This document shows, one piece after another, positions 50,851-60,683 of a stretch of DNA of 64,000 nt. A program made the position numbers and the translations under genes. The notes under the pieces were generated by a model that saw only the letters and a list, made by a program, of their open reading frames with translations, was not told the DNA's origin and searched no databases. Source of the DNA: Mageeibacillus sp. UBA6976 (GTDB lineage: Bacteria; Bacillota; Clostridia; Saccharofermentanales; Saccharofermentanaceae); contig DJYO01000009.1 of assembly GCA_002450155.1 (NCBI GenBank), positions 62,001-126,000 on the forward strand. The letters run 5' to 3'. How positions within the stretch are numbered: position 1 is the stretch's first letter; each line of letters begins with the position of its first letter.

Positions 50851-51495
50851 TCACCGGGGTCTCAAACTGTCCATGACGGTTTTCTGGATACTCTGAACGC
50901 TAACCAGACTCTGCTGGTGTACATGTTGATCAAACTTATCGAGAGCCTCGTTCATAGTCCTGACTCTGCCCGATGTGATTAAGTCAAAGATATAATCAGC
51001 AGCCAGAGGGTAGCGGTAACCGGAAGGGAATTCGTCGATCACAACCATTTTCTCTGCATACATTGCTCTTGCTTGTCTTTCTTTAGTCTTGGATCTTATC
51101 GCGAGAGTTATTAAATACACACATCTTAGAATAAACATGACCGCAAAGAGTATCCAGGGTCCGACCAGCAATAACAGTCCGACATTAGGATCATTTTCAA
51201 TTCCCTTTAGCTTAACTACAACAACTGCGATTATGCAAAGGATAAAACATATGAGTCCTCCGCCTATGATGGTGTTCTTAAGTCTGAGGATATCTTTCGC
51301 TTTCTCATATCTTAGCTTGGCGTTCATATACGTGCTGTATATCAGATCGATCACGCTCATCGCATCGCCAAGGAAAATCGTGTTGAAGTCCGGATCCTCT
51401 GTTACGGAATACCGGGTGCCTGCAACAGGCGTCCCGCACTTATCACAAAACCTTGCATCCTCAGCGATCTTTGCTCCACACTTAAAACAGTACAT
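50851..51495 (-). CDS. Zinc-ribbon membrane protein at the start of the sigma locus
   Basis: 214 residues: an N-terminal zinc ribbon (CFKCG...CDKCG), then two or three hydrophobic helices (about 75-140) and a soluble C-terminal helical tail (RVRTMNEALDKFDQHVHQ). No family recognised beyond the ribbon. RBS GGGGG before the ATG at 51495. ECF promoter 3 lies upstream, making it a likely member of the regulon. Confidence 0.75.
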   Translation of the reverse strand: MYCFKCGAKIAEDARFCDKCGTPVAGTRYSVTEDPDFNTIFLGDAMSVIDLIYSTYMNAKLRYEKAKDILRLKNTIIGGGLICFILCIIAVVVVKLKGIENDPNVGLLLLVGPWILFAVMFILRCVYLITLAIRSKTKERQARAMYAEKMVVIDEFPSGYRYPLAADYIFDLITSGRVRTMNEALDKFDQHVHQQSLVSVQSIQKTVMDSLRPR

Positions 51496-51527
51496 ATTAT
51501 TGCCCCCCCGGATCATGTTGTTACCTG

Positions 51528-51576
51528 TAAGACGAAGTGAGATCCTCTCTGGTTCTCGAAAAATCCTGTTTTTCGA
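51528..51576 (-). promoter_or_regulatory. ECF-type promoter 3 (before the zinc-ribbon protein)
   Basis: Minus strand: GAACCA (51555-51550), 16-nt spacer, GTCTTA (51533-51528), then AGGTAACAACAT. Immediately upstream, TCGAAAAA / TTTTTCGA (51556-51563 and 51569-51576) form an 8-bp inverted repeat, which may end the carB-nudC transcript or be an extra control site. Confidence 0.65.
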
Positions 51577-51603
51577 AAATTATATTCAAAATGCCAATAT
51601 GCG

Positions 51604-52419
51604 TCAAACGAGCCTGCCTTCCTTAAACAGCCTCATCATCTCATTTGTAAGGGAGTAATCGTCAGGCTGCAACACTACTTCTTCAGGGCTGCACCACAGG
51701 GCTGTCTTAAGCTCACCTGCATCCATGGTGATCTCTTCGGATCCGTCTACCATACAGAAGAAACCTGCAAGGATATCAAGAGCAGAACCCCAGGGCTGCG
51801 ATTTATAGTACTTAATGTCTTTGATCTTAAGGCCAACTTCTTCCATGGCTTCGCGCATACAGGTCTGCTCCAGGGTCTCGCCTATCTCGGTAAAGCCTGC
51901 AACAAGGGCATAGTGACTAAAGTCCCGGCCGGCGTATTTTGTAAGAAGGATCCTGCTCTTATCGCTGTTTAATATGCCGAGGATCACTGCGGGATTTATC
52001 CTGGGATATATGATGTTGCCGCATTCAGGGCATATCCTTGACCGTTCCTTAGTTCCAAATGTGGTCTTATGGCCACACCTGCCGCAATAGTCAGATGAAT
52101 CGTACCAGTTAGCCAGGTGACAGGCGGTATATACGGCAAAGGCCATATCTTTGCCAAGAGACCTGTTCTGCCTTATCTCCCTGAGCGAAGTCAGATCAAG
52201 ACCTTCGGGCCTTTTCCTTGTAAGGAAACAAGGAGTCTTGGTGAGGTCAAACAGATAGATCAGATCGTCTGCTTCTATATCCTTGAATAAAGGGACAGAT
52301 CCGTCCTCTTTGAGGGCGAGTCTGTTTCCTTCAAAATAAAAGACCGGGGACCCGGGCAGAGCCCGGACCTCCGGCTTAAATGAATTATCTAAAAACGCCG
52401 GCGCGATATCCTGGATCAT
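51604..52419 (-). CDS. nudC: NADH pyrophosphatase / NAD-cap hydrolase NudC
   Basis: 271 residues. A middle zinc ribbon (CGRCGHKT...CPECGNIIYPRINPAVI) precedes the Nudix box GFTEIGETLEQTCMREAMEEVGL; the NudC-specific SQPW segment follows (SQPWGSALD, where many homologues have SQPWPFPxS). Hydrolyses NAD(H) to NMN(H) and AMP and decaps NAD-RNA. Its ATG overlaps the carB stop (ATGA). Confidence 0.92.
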   Translation of the reverse strand: MIQDIAPAFLDNSFKPEVRALPGSPVFYFEGNRLALKEDGSVPLFKDIEADDLIYLFDLTKTPCFLTRKRPEGLDLTSLREIRQNRSLGKDMAFAVYTACHLANWYDSSDYCGRCGHKTTFGTKERSRICPECGNIIYPRINPAVILGILNSDKSRILLTKYAGRDFSHYALVAGFTEIGETLEQTCMREAMEEVGLKIKDIKYYKSQPWGSALDILAGFFCMVDGSEEITMDAGELKTALWCSPEEVVLQPDDYSLTNEMMRLFKEGRLV

Positions 52420-55400
52420 TTGATATCAGCGTGGAAGTCCTGCAATGCCTTGACTTCGAAAGTGCGCTCTCTTGCAGCCTTGATACCCTCAGCCGAAGCC
52501 TTGGCAGCAGCCATGGTGGTGATGTAAGGAACATGCTGACGGATGGCATCTTTACGGATGTAAGAGTCGTCATGAGCAGATGTCTTACCTGCAGGAGTAT
52601 TGATTATGAGATCAATATCATGGTTAAGGATCATGTCTGCGATATTAGGTCTGCCCTCGTAGAGCTTCTTGACCTTCTCTGCTGCAATGCCTGCTTCGGA
52701 GATCATGTCATATGTACCGCCGGTAGCAACGATCTTGAATCCGAGATCAGAGAATGCCTTGGCAACTTCGATGAGGTCGACCTTATCGAGATCAGATACT
52801 GACAGGAGAACTGTGCCTTCCTGGGGAAGAACAGTCTTTGTAGCTTCCTGAGCCTTGAAGTAAGCTTCGCCGAAGTGGCTTGCCAGACCTAATACCTCAC
52901 CTGTGGAACGCATCTCAGGTCCGAGGACAGGGTCAACTTCCTGGAACATATTGAATGGGAATACAGCTTCCTTGACACCATAGTGAGGGATATTCTTGTC
53001 GTGGAGATCTGTAACAGGTGTGGGTCTGCCGGTAAGGTGCATCGTCATGATATCTGTTGCGATCCTGACCATGTTCGTGCCGGTTACCTTGGATACGAGA
53101 GGTACTGTTCTGGATGCTCTCGGGTTAGCCTCGATAACGAATACCTTGCCGTCTTCGATAGCATACTGCATGTTCATGAGACCTACAACGTTCATCTCGA
53201 CTGCGATCTTCCTTGTATATTCCTTAATGGTCTCTACCTGCTCTTTTGTGAGGTTAAGTGAAGGAAGGATACAAGCCGAGTCACCGGAGTGGATACCTGC
53301 AAGCTCGATGTGTTCCATAACTGCAGGGACATAGCAGTTCGTACCGTCGGAGATAGCGTCTGCCTCGCACTCTGTTGCGTGGTGGAGGAAGCGGTCGATC
53401 AGGATAGGCCTGTCAGGTGTTACACCTACAGCTGCGTTCATGTAGACACGCATCATCTCATCGTCATGTACGACTTCCATTCCTCTGCCGCCCAAAACGT
53501 ATGAAGGACGTACCATTACAGGGTAGCCGATCTTATTTGCAATAGCGATTGCTTCGTCTGCATTAACAGCCATGCCAGCTTCAGGCATAGGGATCCCGAG
53601 GCGGTTCATCATGGCACGGAAGTGATCTCTGTCTTCTGCAAGGTCAATAGTCTCAGGTGTTGTACCTAAGATGTTTACACCATTTGCCTTAAGAGATGCA
53701 GCGAGGTTAAGAGGTGTCTGGCCTCCGAACTGGGCAATAACGCCGATGGGCTGCTCCTTCTCGTGGATCGCGAGAACATCCTCAAGTGTGAGAGGCTCAA
53801 AATAGAGCTTATCGGATGTATCGTAGTCAGTAGATACTGTCTCAGGGTTGCAGTTAACGATGATGGACTCAAAACCTAACTTCTTGAGAGCCAGTGCCGC
53901 ATGTACGCAGCAGTAGTCAAACTCGATACCCTGACCGATCCTGTTAGGACCGCCGCCTAAGATCATGATCTTCTTGTTGTTTGATACCGGGGACTTATCT
54001 TCAATGTGATATGAGGAATAATAATAAGCTGCATCCTGTGTTCCGGATACGTGGACTCCTTCCCAGCCCTCCTTGATGCCGAACTCATAACGAGCTTTGC
54101 GGATCGTATCCTCAGCAACGCCTAAGAGCTGAGACAGGTACTTATCAGAAAAACCGTCAAGCTTAGCCTGTCTTAAGACTTCCTTGTCAGGGATCCTGCC
54201 GGGATGAGCGAGGAGCTCCTCCTCTTCTTCAACAAGTTCCTTCATCTGCTCGATAAACCACTTCTTGATCTTGGTTGCCTCGTAGAGCTCGTCTACCGTA
54301 GCACCCTTACGAAGAGCCTCGTACATAATGAACTGTCTCTCAGATGTAGGGGTCATGAGCTTGAGCATAAGTTCTTCCTTGGAGAGCTTGTTAAAGTCCT
54401 TGGCAAAACCTAAGCCGTATCTGTCCTTCTCCAGGGAACGGATAGCTTTCTGGAAAGCTTCCTTATATGTCTTACCGATGCTCATTACTTCGCCTACGGC
54501 TCTCATCTGTGTTCCCAGCTTATCTGCTGCACCATGGAACTTCTCGAAAGCCCATCTTGCAAACTTGATTACGACATAATCGCCGTCCGGATAGTACTTA
54601 TCCAGTGTACCGTACTTGCCGCAGGGGATCTCATCGAGTGTGAGGCCGCATGCCAGCATGGCGGATACCAGAGCGATAGGGAAACCTGTTGCCTTGGAGG
54701 CAAGAGCAGAGGATCTTGATGTTCTGGGGTTGATCTCTATTACAACGATCCTGTCTGTAACCGGATCGTGAGCGAACTGGCAGTTGCAGCCGCCGATTAC
54801 TTCGATAGCCTTAACGATGCGGTAGGAATATTCCTGAAGTTTCTTCTGGACTTCCTCGGAGATCGTGAGCATAGGAGCTGAGCAGAATGAGTCACCGGTA
54901 TGTACGCCGATAGGGTCGATATTCTCGATAAAGCATACGGTGATAACATTATCCTTGGCATCTCTTACTACCTCGAGCTCAAGCTCTTCCCAACCGCTGA
55001 TGGACTCCTCTACCAGGACCTGTCCGATCATGGAAGCTGCAAGGCCTCTTTCAACAACGACCTTAAGCTCATCGACGTTATATACCAGACCGCCGCCTGC
55101 GCCGCCCATGGTGTAAGCAGGTCTGATAACTACGGGGTAATGAAGCTCATCTGCGATCTTAACTGCTTCCTCAATGGAATATGCTTCATGGGACCGGGGC
55201 ATCTCGATACCGAGCTTATCCATTGTCTCCTTGAATTCGATACGGTCCTCACCTCTCTCAATGGCATCTACCTGAACGCCGATGACCTGAACGCCGTACT
55301 TCTCCAGGATGCCTGCCTTGGAAAGCTCAGAGCACAGATTCAGTCCTGACTGTCCGCCGAGGTTAGGCAGAAGCGCATCAGGTCTCTCCTTGGCAATGAT

Positions 55401-55628
55401 CTGCTCTAAGCGCTTAACATTAAGAGGTTCGATATAAGTTCTGTCAGCAACATCAGGATCAGTCATGATAGTGGCAGGATTCGAATTAACGAGCACGATC
55501 TCGTATCCCAGTTTCCTTAACGCCTTGCAGGCCTGTGTTCCGGAATAGTCAAACTCGCAAGCCTGGCCTATGATGATAGGACCGGAACCGATGATAAGGA
55601 TCTTGTTGATATCTTCTCTTTTTGGCAT
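52416..55628 (-). CDS. carB: Carbamoyl-phosphate synthase large subunit
   Basis: 1070 residues, full length. Two ATP-grasp halves (KILIIGSGPIIIGQACEFDYSGTQ and KIMILGGGPNRIGQGIEFDYCC) and a C-terminal MGS-like regulatory domain (VATGGTYDMISEAGIAA) that binds UMP/IMP/ornithine effectors. The glutaminase carA is not adjacent. Only a weak GGGGTG precedes the ATG. Confidence 0.97.
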   Translation of the reverse strand: MPKREDINKILIIGSGPIIIGQACEFDYSGTQACKALRKLGYEIVLVNSNPATIMTDPDVADRTYIEPLNVKRLEQIIAKERPDALLPNLGGQSGLNLCSELSKAGILEKYGVQVIGVQVDAIERGEDRIEFKETMDKLGIEMPRSHEAYSIEEAVKIADELHYPVVIRPAYTMGGAGGGLVYNVDELKVVVERGLAASMIGQVLVEESISGWEELELEVVRDAKDNVITVCFIENIDPIGVHTGDSFCSAPMLTISEEVQKKLQEYSYRIVKAIEVIGGCNCQFAHDPVTDRIVVIEINPRTSRSSALASKATGFPIALVSAMLACGLTLDEIPCGKYGTLDKYYPDGDYVVIKFARWAFEKFHGAADKLGTQMRAVGEVMSIGKTYKEAFQKAIRSLEKDRYGLGFAKDFNKLSKEELMLKLMTPTSERQFIMYEALRKGATVDELYEATKIKKWFIEQMKELVEEEEELLAHPGRIPDKEVLRQAKLDGFSDKYLSQLLGVAEDTIRKARYEFGIKEGWEGVHVSGTQDAAYYYSSYHIEDKSPVSNNKKIMILGGGPNRIGQGIEFDYCCVHAALALKKLGFESIIVNCNPETVSTDYDTSDKLYFEPLTLEDVLAIHEKEQPIGVIAQFGGQTPLNLAASLKANGVNILGTTPETIDLAEDRDHFRAMMNRLGIPMPEAGMAVNADEAIAIANKIGYPVMVRPSYVLGGRGMEVVHDDEMMRVYMNAAVGVTPDRPILIDRFLHHATECEADAISDGTNCYVPAVMEHIELAGIHSGDSACILPSLNLTKEQVETIKEYTRKIAVEMNVVGLMNMQYAIEDGKVFVIEANPRASRTVPLVSKVTGTNMVRIATDIMTMHLTGRPTPVTDLHDKNIPHYGVKEAVFPFNMFQEVDPVLGPEMRSTGEVLGLASHFGEAYFKAQEATKTVLPQEGTVLLSVSDLDKVDLIEVAKAFSDLGFKIVATGGTYDMISEAGIAAEKVKKLYEGRPNIADMILNHDIDLIINTPAGKTSAHDDSYIRKDAIRQHVPYITTMAAAKASAEGIKAARERTFEVKALQDFHADIK

Positions 55629-55957
55629 AATGACACCCCCGCTAAAATTTCTTATGCAATTCTATCACAGAATAATCCTCTGTGCGGGGTTATTTTTATA
55701 TTTAATATAAGATAAGAAACTTTTAATAAATTAAGCTACTTAGCCATAACGGGAAACAAAAATAAAAGTAGTCAAAACAACAGATCGCCACATAATCGAT
55801 GTATTATTCTCAGTTAGGTTTCCCATGGTTACATTTTAAAGACAATTATCTGTCTAATACAAGAATTTAGGGCGCAAAGCCCCTTTCCACAAGGCCATCC
55901 TGCTCATCAGATGTTATAATATCCGGATAATGAATATTTGGATCAGGAGGGGTTTAT
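55629..55957. other. Intergenic region between carB and the 83-residue gene
   Basis: 329 nt, AT-rich. It contains the extended -10 TGTTATAAT (55912-55920) for the plus-strand genes, a small GGGC-gcaaa-GCCC hairpin (55870-55882) and the inverted repeat AGACA-attatc-TGTCT (about 55839-55854). On the carB side a CACAGA/TCTGTG inverted repeat lies about 40 nt from the ATG and a TAGAAT -10 is possible. No pyrimidine riboswitch or T-box is recognised. Confidence 0.5.
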
Positions 55958-56209
55958 ATGACCTGGAACGAATTACCCGTAAATTTCACCTGGAAACAGA
56001 AGCTCACTTATTTCCTTGAGCCTTCTAATGTAAATGAAGTAAGCAGGAGAGATCTCCTCGATGCTCTTTCTGTTGCAACTGCGATGCTCTGTGATGAGAA
56101 GATTGGGGACGACGAAGACCGTGTCCTCCACATTGCACGCGAAGACAGCACGGAGTCACGTGCAAGACTTGCCATCCTTTATCTGGAATCCATCGATAAT
56201 GAAGAGTAA
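55958..56209 (+). CDS. 83-residue cytoplasmic protein of unknown function
   Basis: Begins MTWNELPVNFTWKQKLTYFL; acidic, helical, without membrane segment. RBS AGGAGGGG before the ATG. Overlaps the thermonuclease gene by 11 nt, so it is probably translated together with it. Family not recognised. Confidence 0.75.
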   Translation: MTWNELPVNFTWKQKLTYFLEPSNVNEVSRRDLLDALSVATAMLCDEKIGDDEDRVLHIAREDSTESRARLAILYLESIDNEE

Positions 56210-56753
56210 GATACTTTGCTTCATCCTGACAGGCCTCCTTATCGCCTGTCTTTTCTCTTCCTGTTATATCGAGTGGGATGATCTTACTGATGTATCAGTT
56301 TCCGAAGAGTGCAGCCTTGAGACGGATGCGGATCACATAATCTGCGACACTTCCCTGCTCCACGAATGCGAATTTGAGCGTGTAGTGGACGGCGATACCA
56401 TAATCGTACATGATAAGAACGGCTCGAGATTAAGAGTGCGCCTTACAGGGATCAACGCACCGGAGTCGGTGCACCCTGATGAAGAGATGAACACCGATGA
56501 AGGCAGGCAGGCCTCTTCCTATCTTAAGGATCTTCTGTCTGATACCGAATATGTTTATCTTGAATACGATGTGGAGCAATTTGACCAGTATGACAGGACC
56601 CTTGCCTATGTCTGGATCGATACGGATCCTGATTCAGACGAAGATACGGACTATGTAATGCTCAACGAACTAATGCTTAAAGAAGATCTGGCAGACCCCG
56701 TCTACATAAAGCCAAATCTCAAATATGCAGACATATTCAGACAATACGAGTAG
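56199..56753 (+). CDS. Thermonuclease (SNase)-family lipoprotein
   Basis: 184 residues from the ATG at 56199. A lipoprotein signal (lipobox LFSSC, Cys about residue 20) precedes an OB-fold nuclease domain: RVVDGDTIIVHDKNG, RLRVRLTGINAPES (catalytic Arg) and YDRTLAYVW. Secreted, membrane-anchored Ca2+-dependent nuclease. A longer in-frame reading to 56061 has no RBS and would bury the signal peptide. Confidence 0.88.
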   Translation: MKSKILCFILTGLLIACLFSSCYIEWDDLTDVSVSEECSLETDADHIICDTSLLHECEFERVVDGDTIIVHDKNGSRLRVRLTGINAPESVHPDEEMNTDEGRQASSYLKDLLSDTEYVYLEYDVEQFDQYDRTLAYVWIDTDPDSDEDTDYVMLNELMLKEDLADPVYIKPNLKYADIFRQYE

Positions 56754-56767
56754 AAAGAGCTGGATCT

Positions 56768-58306
56768 ATGGAAGAATTTGTAAACAGGCTGACTGAGATA
56801 AACAGCCTGGTCAATTATTATGTGAGCGAGAAGATAGGAATAGTGCTTCTCATATCTACAGGAGTGCTCCTGACGATAATTACCGGTTTTTTTCAGGTAA
56901 CCAGGTTTAAGCTCTGGTGGTCAAAGACCTGTGGCGGAGTATTCGATAAGGGCTCTCACAACAAGAAGGAAAAAGGCTCCGTATCCCAGTTCCAGGCACT
57001 GTGCACCGCCCTTGCATCCACTATAGGCACCGGCAATATTGCAGGTGTTGCGGCAGCTATCTGTCTGGGAGGTCCAGGAGCCATTTTCTGGATGTGGGTC
57101 GCATCATTCTTCGGCATGATGACCAACTTCTCCGAGAATGTCCTCGGCATCTACTACAGACGCAAGAATGCCGATGGCGAATGGTCCGGCGGAGCTATGT
57201 ACTATCTCAGAGACGGTTTAGGTTCCTACAAAGGGTTTAAGATCCCCGGCAGAGTTCTGGCATTTATCTTCTCCTGCTTTACCATACTTGCATCTTTCGG
57301 CATAGGCAATATGGGCCAGGTCAACAAGATCGTACTTAATATCGAATCTGCATTCTTCGGAGATATATCCGGATCTTATGTAATAGGAGACAGGATAAGG
57401 GTCATACCCCTTATCATCGGCATATGTCTTATGGTGATCGCAGGCGTCATAATCATAGGAGGCCTTAAGAGGATCGCTGCCGTAGCAGAAAGGGTCGTCC
57501 CCTTCATGGCTATAGCTTATATCCTTGGCGCCCTTGCAGTCTGCATTGCAAATATAACGCTGATCCCTCAGGCCCTTGCATCTATCTTTAGATTCGCCTT
57601 CGGGATCAAGGCTGCCCTGGGAGGCACTGCAGGTATTGTTATAAGAGACGTGATCACACAGGGCTGCAAAAGAGGCGTTTATTCAAACGAAGCCGGCCTC
57701 GGCTCCTCTGTTATGGTCCACTCCAATTCCGATGTCAAAGAACCTGTAAAGCAGGGCATGTGGGGTATTTTCGAAGTATTCGCAGACACCTTTATCGTCT
57801 GCACCATGACAGCTCTTGTGGTACTTACTTCAGGCTATATCGATCTTAAAACAGGTCTTCCAAAAGACGGCGTAAGCGATGCGACATTGGTTGCCAAGGC
57901 CTTCAGCAACGTCTTTGGCAAAGCCGGTGAATGGTTTATCGCCGTAGCCATATTGCTCTTTGCATTTACAACGGTCTTAGGCTGGTCTCACTACGGGTGC
58001 AAAGCCGTGGAATATCTGATCAGCACCAAAGCCGCCAGGATCTACAGGGTCATCTTCGTACTGCTGATAGTATCCGGTGCGGTTATGGAGAGTTCCCTTG
58101 CCTGGGATCTGTCAGACACTTTCAACGGTCTCATGATGATACCTAACCTTATTGGAGTAATATCCTTATTTCCTACAGTCAGAAAGATCACCAACAACTA
58201 TATTGCCCGCAAGGTCAAAGGAAATACAGATATAGAGCCTGTCTTATCCTACGACCCCAAGCTTCAGCAAGAGCATGCAGAGCTTGTAAGAAACGGCGCT
58301 GAGTAA
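56768..58306 (+). CDS. Sodium:alanine/glycine symporter (AGCS family)
   Basis: 512 residues, about eleven helices. Diagnostic AGCS segments: SQFQALCTALASTIGTGNIAGVAAAI, GPGAIFWMWVASFFGMMTNFSEN, GGAMYYLRDG, QGCKRGVYSNEAGLGSSVM. Na+-driven uptake of alanine or glycine. Fourteen nt after the nuclease gene. Confidence 0.94.
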   Translation: MEEFVNRLTEINSLVNYYVSEKIGIVLLISTGVLLTIITGFFQVTRFKLWWSKTCGGVFDKGSHNKKEKGSVSQFQALCTALASTIGTGNIAGVAAAICLGGPGAIFWMWVASFFGMMTNFSENVLGIYYRRKNADGEWSGGAMYYLRDGLGSYKGFKIPGRVLAFIFSCFTILASFGIGNMGQVNKIVLNIESAFFGDISGSYVIGDRIRVIPLIIGICLMVIAGVIIIGGLKRIAAVAERVVPFMAIAYILGALAVCIANITLIPQALASIFRFAFGIKAALGGTAGIVIRDVITQGCKRGVYSNEAGLGSSVMVHSNSDVKEPVKQGMWGIFEVFADTFIVCTMTALVVLTSGYIDLKTGLPKDGVSDATLVAKAFSNVFGKAGEWFIAVAILLFAFTTVLGWSHYGCKAVEYLISTKAARIYRVIFVLLIVSGAVMESSLAWDLSDTFNGLMMIPNLIGVISLFPTVRKITNNYIARKVKGNTDIEPVLSYDPKLQQEHAELVRNGAE

Positions 58307-58308
58307 GG

Positions 58309-59970
58309 CTATTCCCCTACGCTCTTTATAAGATCTATTCCCTTATTCATGGACAGCATATAGAGCGCTATATCTGCTATGACAAGTACCGCTGTGCATA
58401 TAAGACCTGATGCTGCCGTGCCTAATGCCTTGCCTGCAAGATACATGACAAACCCCATTATGATCGCAAAGACGATCACTATTCCCATGGCAAAGACCGT
58501 ATTATAGTTTTCTCGCAGGGCTGACAGGGCATCGAGCCAGACAAGCTTGGGGTTCATCGCATCAAGGAACATGCCGAGATAGATGACCATAAAACCTGCA
58601 AGAGCAGACATGATGAGGTTTACCAGGATCAAACATATATCCAGCCCGGCATAGCTCAGGAAGAAGAGGAAAAAGGGCAGCGTCCCCGTCCAGGTAAAGA
58701 TAAGGTTTGCCAGAGCCTTTGCATTCCACTGCAGCTTAAATGGCACAGGGATCAGCTTTATATAGTCAAAACCCTTACCCTCACGGGAAAAGGCATCTGA
58801 GCCCAGGCAGTTCATAGAAGCATTGACCAGAGTTATGACCAGGACTCCTATGGTGATATATAGCGTTCTTCCCTCCGAAGATACATAGAGGGCAAGTTCG
58901 TCCCTTGCCATGCTGATATGAAATACCATCATGAGCACCGGCACAAAGAAGGGCCAGATGTAATTAGAAACAACGCAGTTGCTTAAGAAAGCGGGAGACC
59001 TGATAAGAGTCTTAAGTTCTTTTACAAGGAGCGAGGCAAAGGGGCTTCTTGCCAAAGCTATATCCCTGTCACGTAAACTGATCCGGACATCGCTCCCTTC
59101 AGATCCTGTGGACATAAGTCTGATAACAGACTTTTTGTACAAGAAGTGAGATGTTACGACCAATATCACAACAGCCCAGATATTGACCGTTATATAGTCG
59201 ATAAATTTCCACATAGTGCCCTCTGCCATATAGGTGGCAAGGAACTCCACCTGAGGGAAGATATAGTCGATAAGGTCAAGGAACTCGAGCCCGGTGCTCT
59301 TGGCTCCTGCAACGTAATAAACAAGCTCTTCTACATCTATTTTAAGCAGCATTGCTCCGGATATGGCGATAACTGCAAGAGTTACTGCAAAGGATATTTT
59401 TCTTACAGTAGCACGCTTCCTGATAAAGCCTGTGAAATTCATTATCAGCATGGAGATCACGGCAATAGAGCACATGGGAACAAGGGGCAGGAAGAGCCCG
59501 CCCAGTAAAGAGAGCACCCATGTGAGAGGACTTATCCCGGAAGCTATTCCAAATCCCGCAACAGCTGCGATAACTATGGCAAACTGCATGAGGTTCTCTG
59601 CGATAAAGACAGCAATAAAACGTGACAGAGCAAGTTCAGCGGACTTGATCGGCATGGGCAGAAGGTATACCAGATCGTCTTCGAAATAGAATTCATTCAT
59701 TACGATATTCATGCCAAAGACCACGGTAAATACAGATACCACTGCATATATCAGCTTAATACCGAAGTCTCCCCTGCCAAGATCCAATAACACTCCGGTC
59801 ACGGAATAGGTAAAGAAACCTGTCATAAGGATAACGGGGATCATAACAAACAGCATGACAAATATCCCGAATGCAGCGAGCCAGATCTTACGCTTCCTGC
59901 TGCTTATCTCATCCATCGAGTTTGATCTGGCGATCACTCTTGTAAGGACTCTTATGAGCTTAAGACTCAT
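58309..59970 (-). CDS. ABC-2-type permease
   Basis: 553 residues with about twelve hydrophobic helices in two halves; the inside loops include the motif EFYFEDDLVYLLPMPIKSAELALSRF, typical of bacterial ABC-2 exporters. Partner of the upstream ATPase, which it overlaps by 11 nt. Substrate not predictable. Confidence 0.87.
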   Translation of the reverse strand: MSLKLIRVLTRVIARSNSMDEISSRKRKIWLAAFGIFVMLFVMIPVILMTGFFTYSVTGVLLDLGRGDFGIKLIYAVVSVFTVVFGMNIVMNEFYFEDDLVYLLPMPIKSAELALSRFIAVFIAENLMQFAIVIAAVAGFGIASGISPLTWVLSLLGGLFLPLVPMCSIAVISMLIMNFTGFIRKRATVRKISFAVTLAVIAISGAMLLKIDVEELVYYVAGAKSTGLEFLDLIDYIFPQVEFLATYMAEGTMWKFIDYITVNIWAVVILVVTSHFLYKKSVIRLMSTGSEGSDVRISLRDRDIALARSPFASLLVKELKTLIRSPAFLSNCVVSNYIWPFFVPVLMMVFHISMARDELALYVSSEGRTLYITIGVLVITLVNASMNCLGSDAFSREGKGFDYIKLIPVPFKLQWNAKALANLIFTWTGTLPFFLFFLSYAGLDICLILVNLIMSALAGFMVIYLGMFLDAMNPKLVWLDALSALRENYNTVFAMGIVIVFAIIMGFVMYLAGKALGTAASGLICTAVLVIADIALYMLSMNKGIDLIKSVGE

Positions 59971-60682
59971 TCTTATCAGTCATCTCAAGGAATACTTCCT
60001 CGAGGCCTCCGTCTTTATGCTCAAGTTCTTCAAGAGCGCCCTCATACAAAAGCTTGCCACGGTTAATTATTATTATCTTGTCACAGATCTTCTCCGCGAC
60101 TTCGAGAACATGGGTAGAGAACAGGACTGCATTGCCTGAATCGGCATGCTCCCTCATAAGTGTCTTAAGACTGAATGCCGCCTGGGGGTCCAGTCCTACC
60201 ATAGGCTCATCAAGGATCCACACCTTGGGTTCATGGCACAAGGCAGCGATTATCATGGTCTTCTGCCTCATGCCGTGAGAAAAGCCCGTCATTCGTCCTG
60301 CGAGGGTCTCAAGGCTGATAGAAAGCTTGTCCGAATATTTCTTTATCCGTTCCTGCCTGACTTCCTGCGGGACCTTATATACATCAGATATAAAATTGAC
60401 ATATTCCAGACCCGTCATCTTAAGGAACATATCCGGGCTGTCCAAAACAAAGCCAAGGTCGCTCTTGGCCTTGATGGGTGATCTCTTCATATCTGTTCCT
60501 GCTATGCTTATATCGCCGTGATCAGGTCTTATGATCCCCGTGAGCATCCTAATGGTCGTGGTCTTGCCTGCTCCGTTAGGTCCGATGAAGCCGGCGATCT
60601 CACCGCCGGACACATTAAAGCTCAGGTTGTCTACAACCAGATTCTTGCCAAAGGATTTGCTTATCGATTCTGCCCTGATCAT
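59960..60682 (-). CDS. ABC transporter ATP-binding protein
   Basis: 240 residues: Walker A GPNGAGKTTT, signature FSHGMRQKTMII, Walker B WILDEPMVGLDPQ, H-loop STHVLEVAE. The signature deviates from LSGGQ (FSHGMR), as common in this subfamily. No RBS precedes the ATG, and the cupin gene stops 1 nt upstream, suggesting translational coupling. Confidence 0.92.
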   Translation of the reverse strand: MIRAESISKSFGKNLVVDNLSFNVSGGEIAGFIGPNGAGKTTTIRMLTGIIRPDHGDISIAGTDMKRSPIKAKSDLGFVLDSPDMFLKMTGLEYVNFISDVYKVPQEVRQERIKKYSDKLSISLETLAGRMTGFSHGMRQKTMIIAALCHEPKVWILDEPMVGLDPQAAFSLKTLMREHADSGNAVLFSTHVLEVAEKICDKIIIINRGKLLYEGALEELEHKDGGLEEVFLEMTDKNES

Positions 60683-60683
60683 A

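Noticed and set aside
52416..55628. carB without carA as a broken pathway
   Set aside because: carB and carA are separated in many Bacillota; carA probably lies elsewhere in the genome.
56061..56198. Longer start for the nuclease lipoprotein gene
   Set aside because: It overlaps the 83-residue gene throughout, lacks an RBS and would place 46 residues before the signal peptide.
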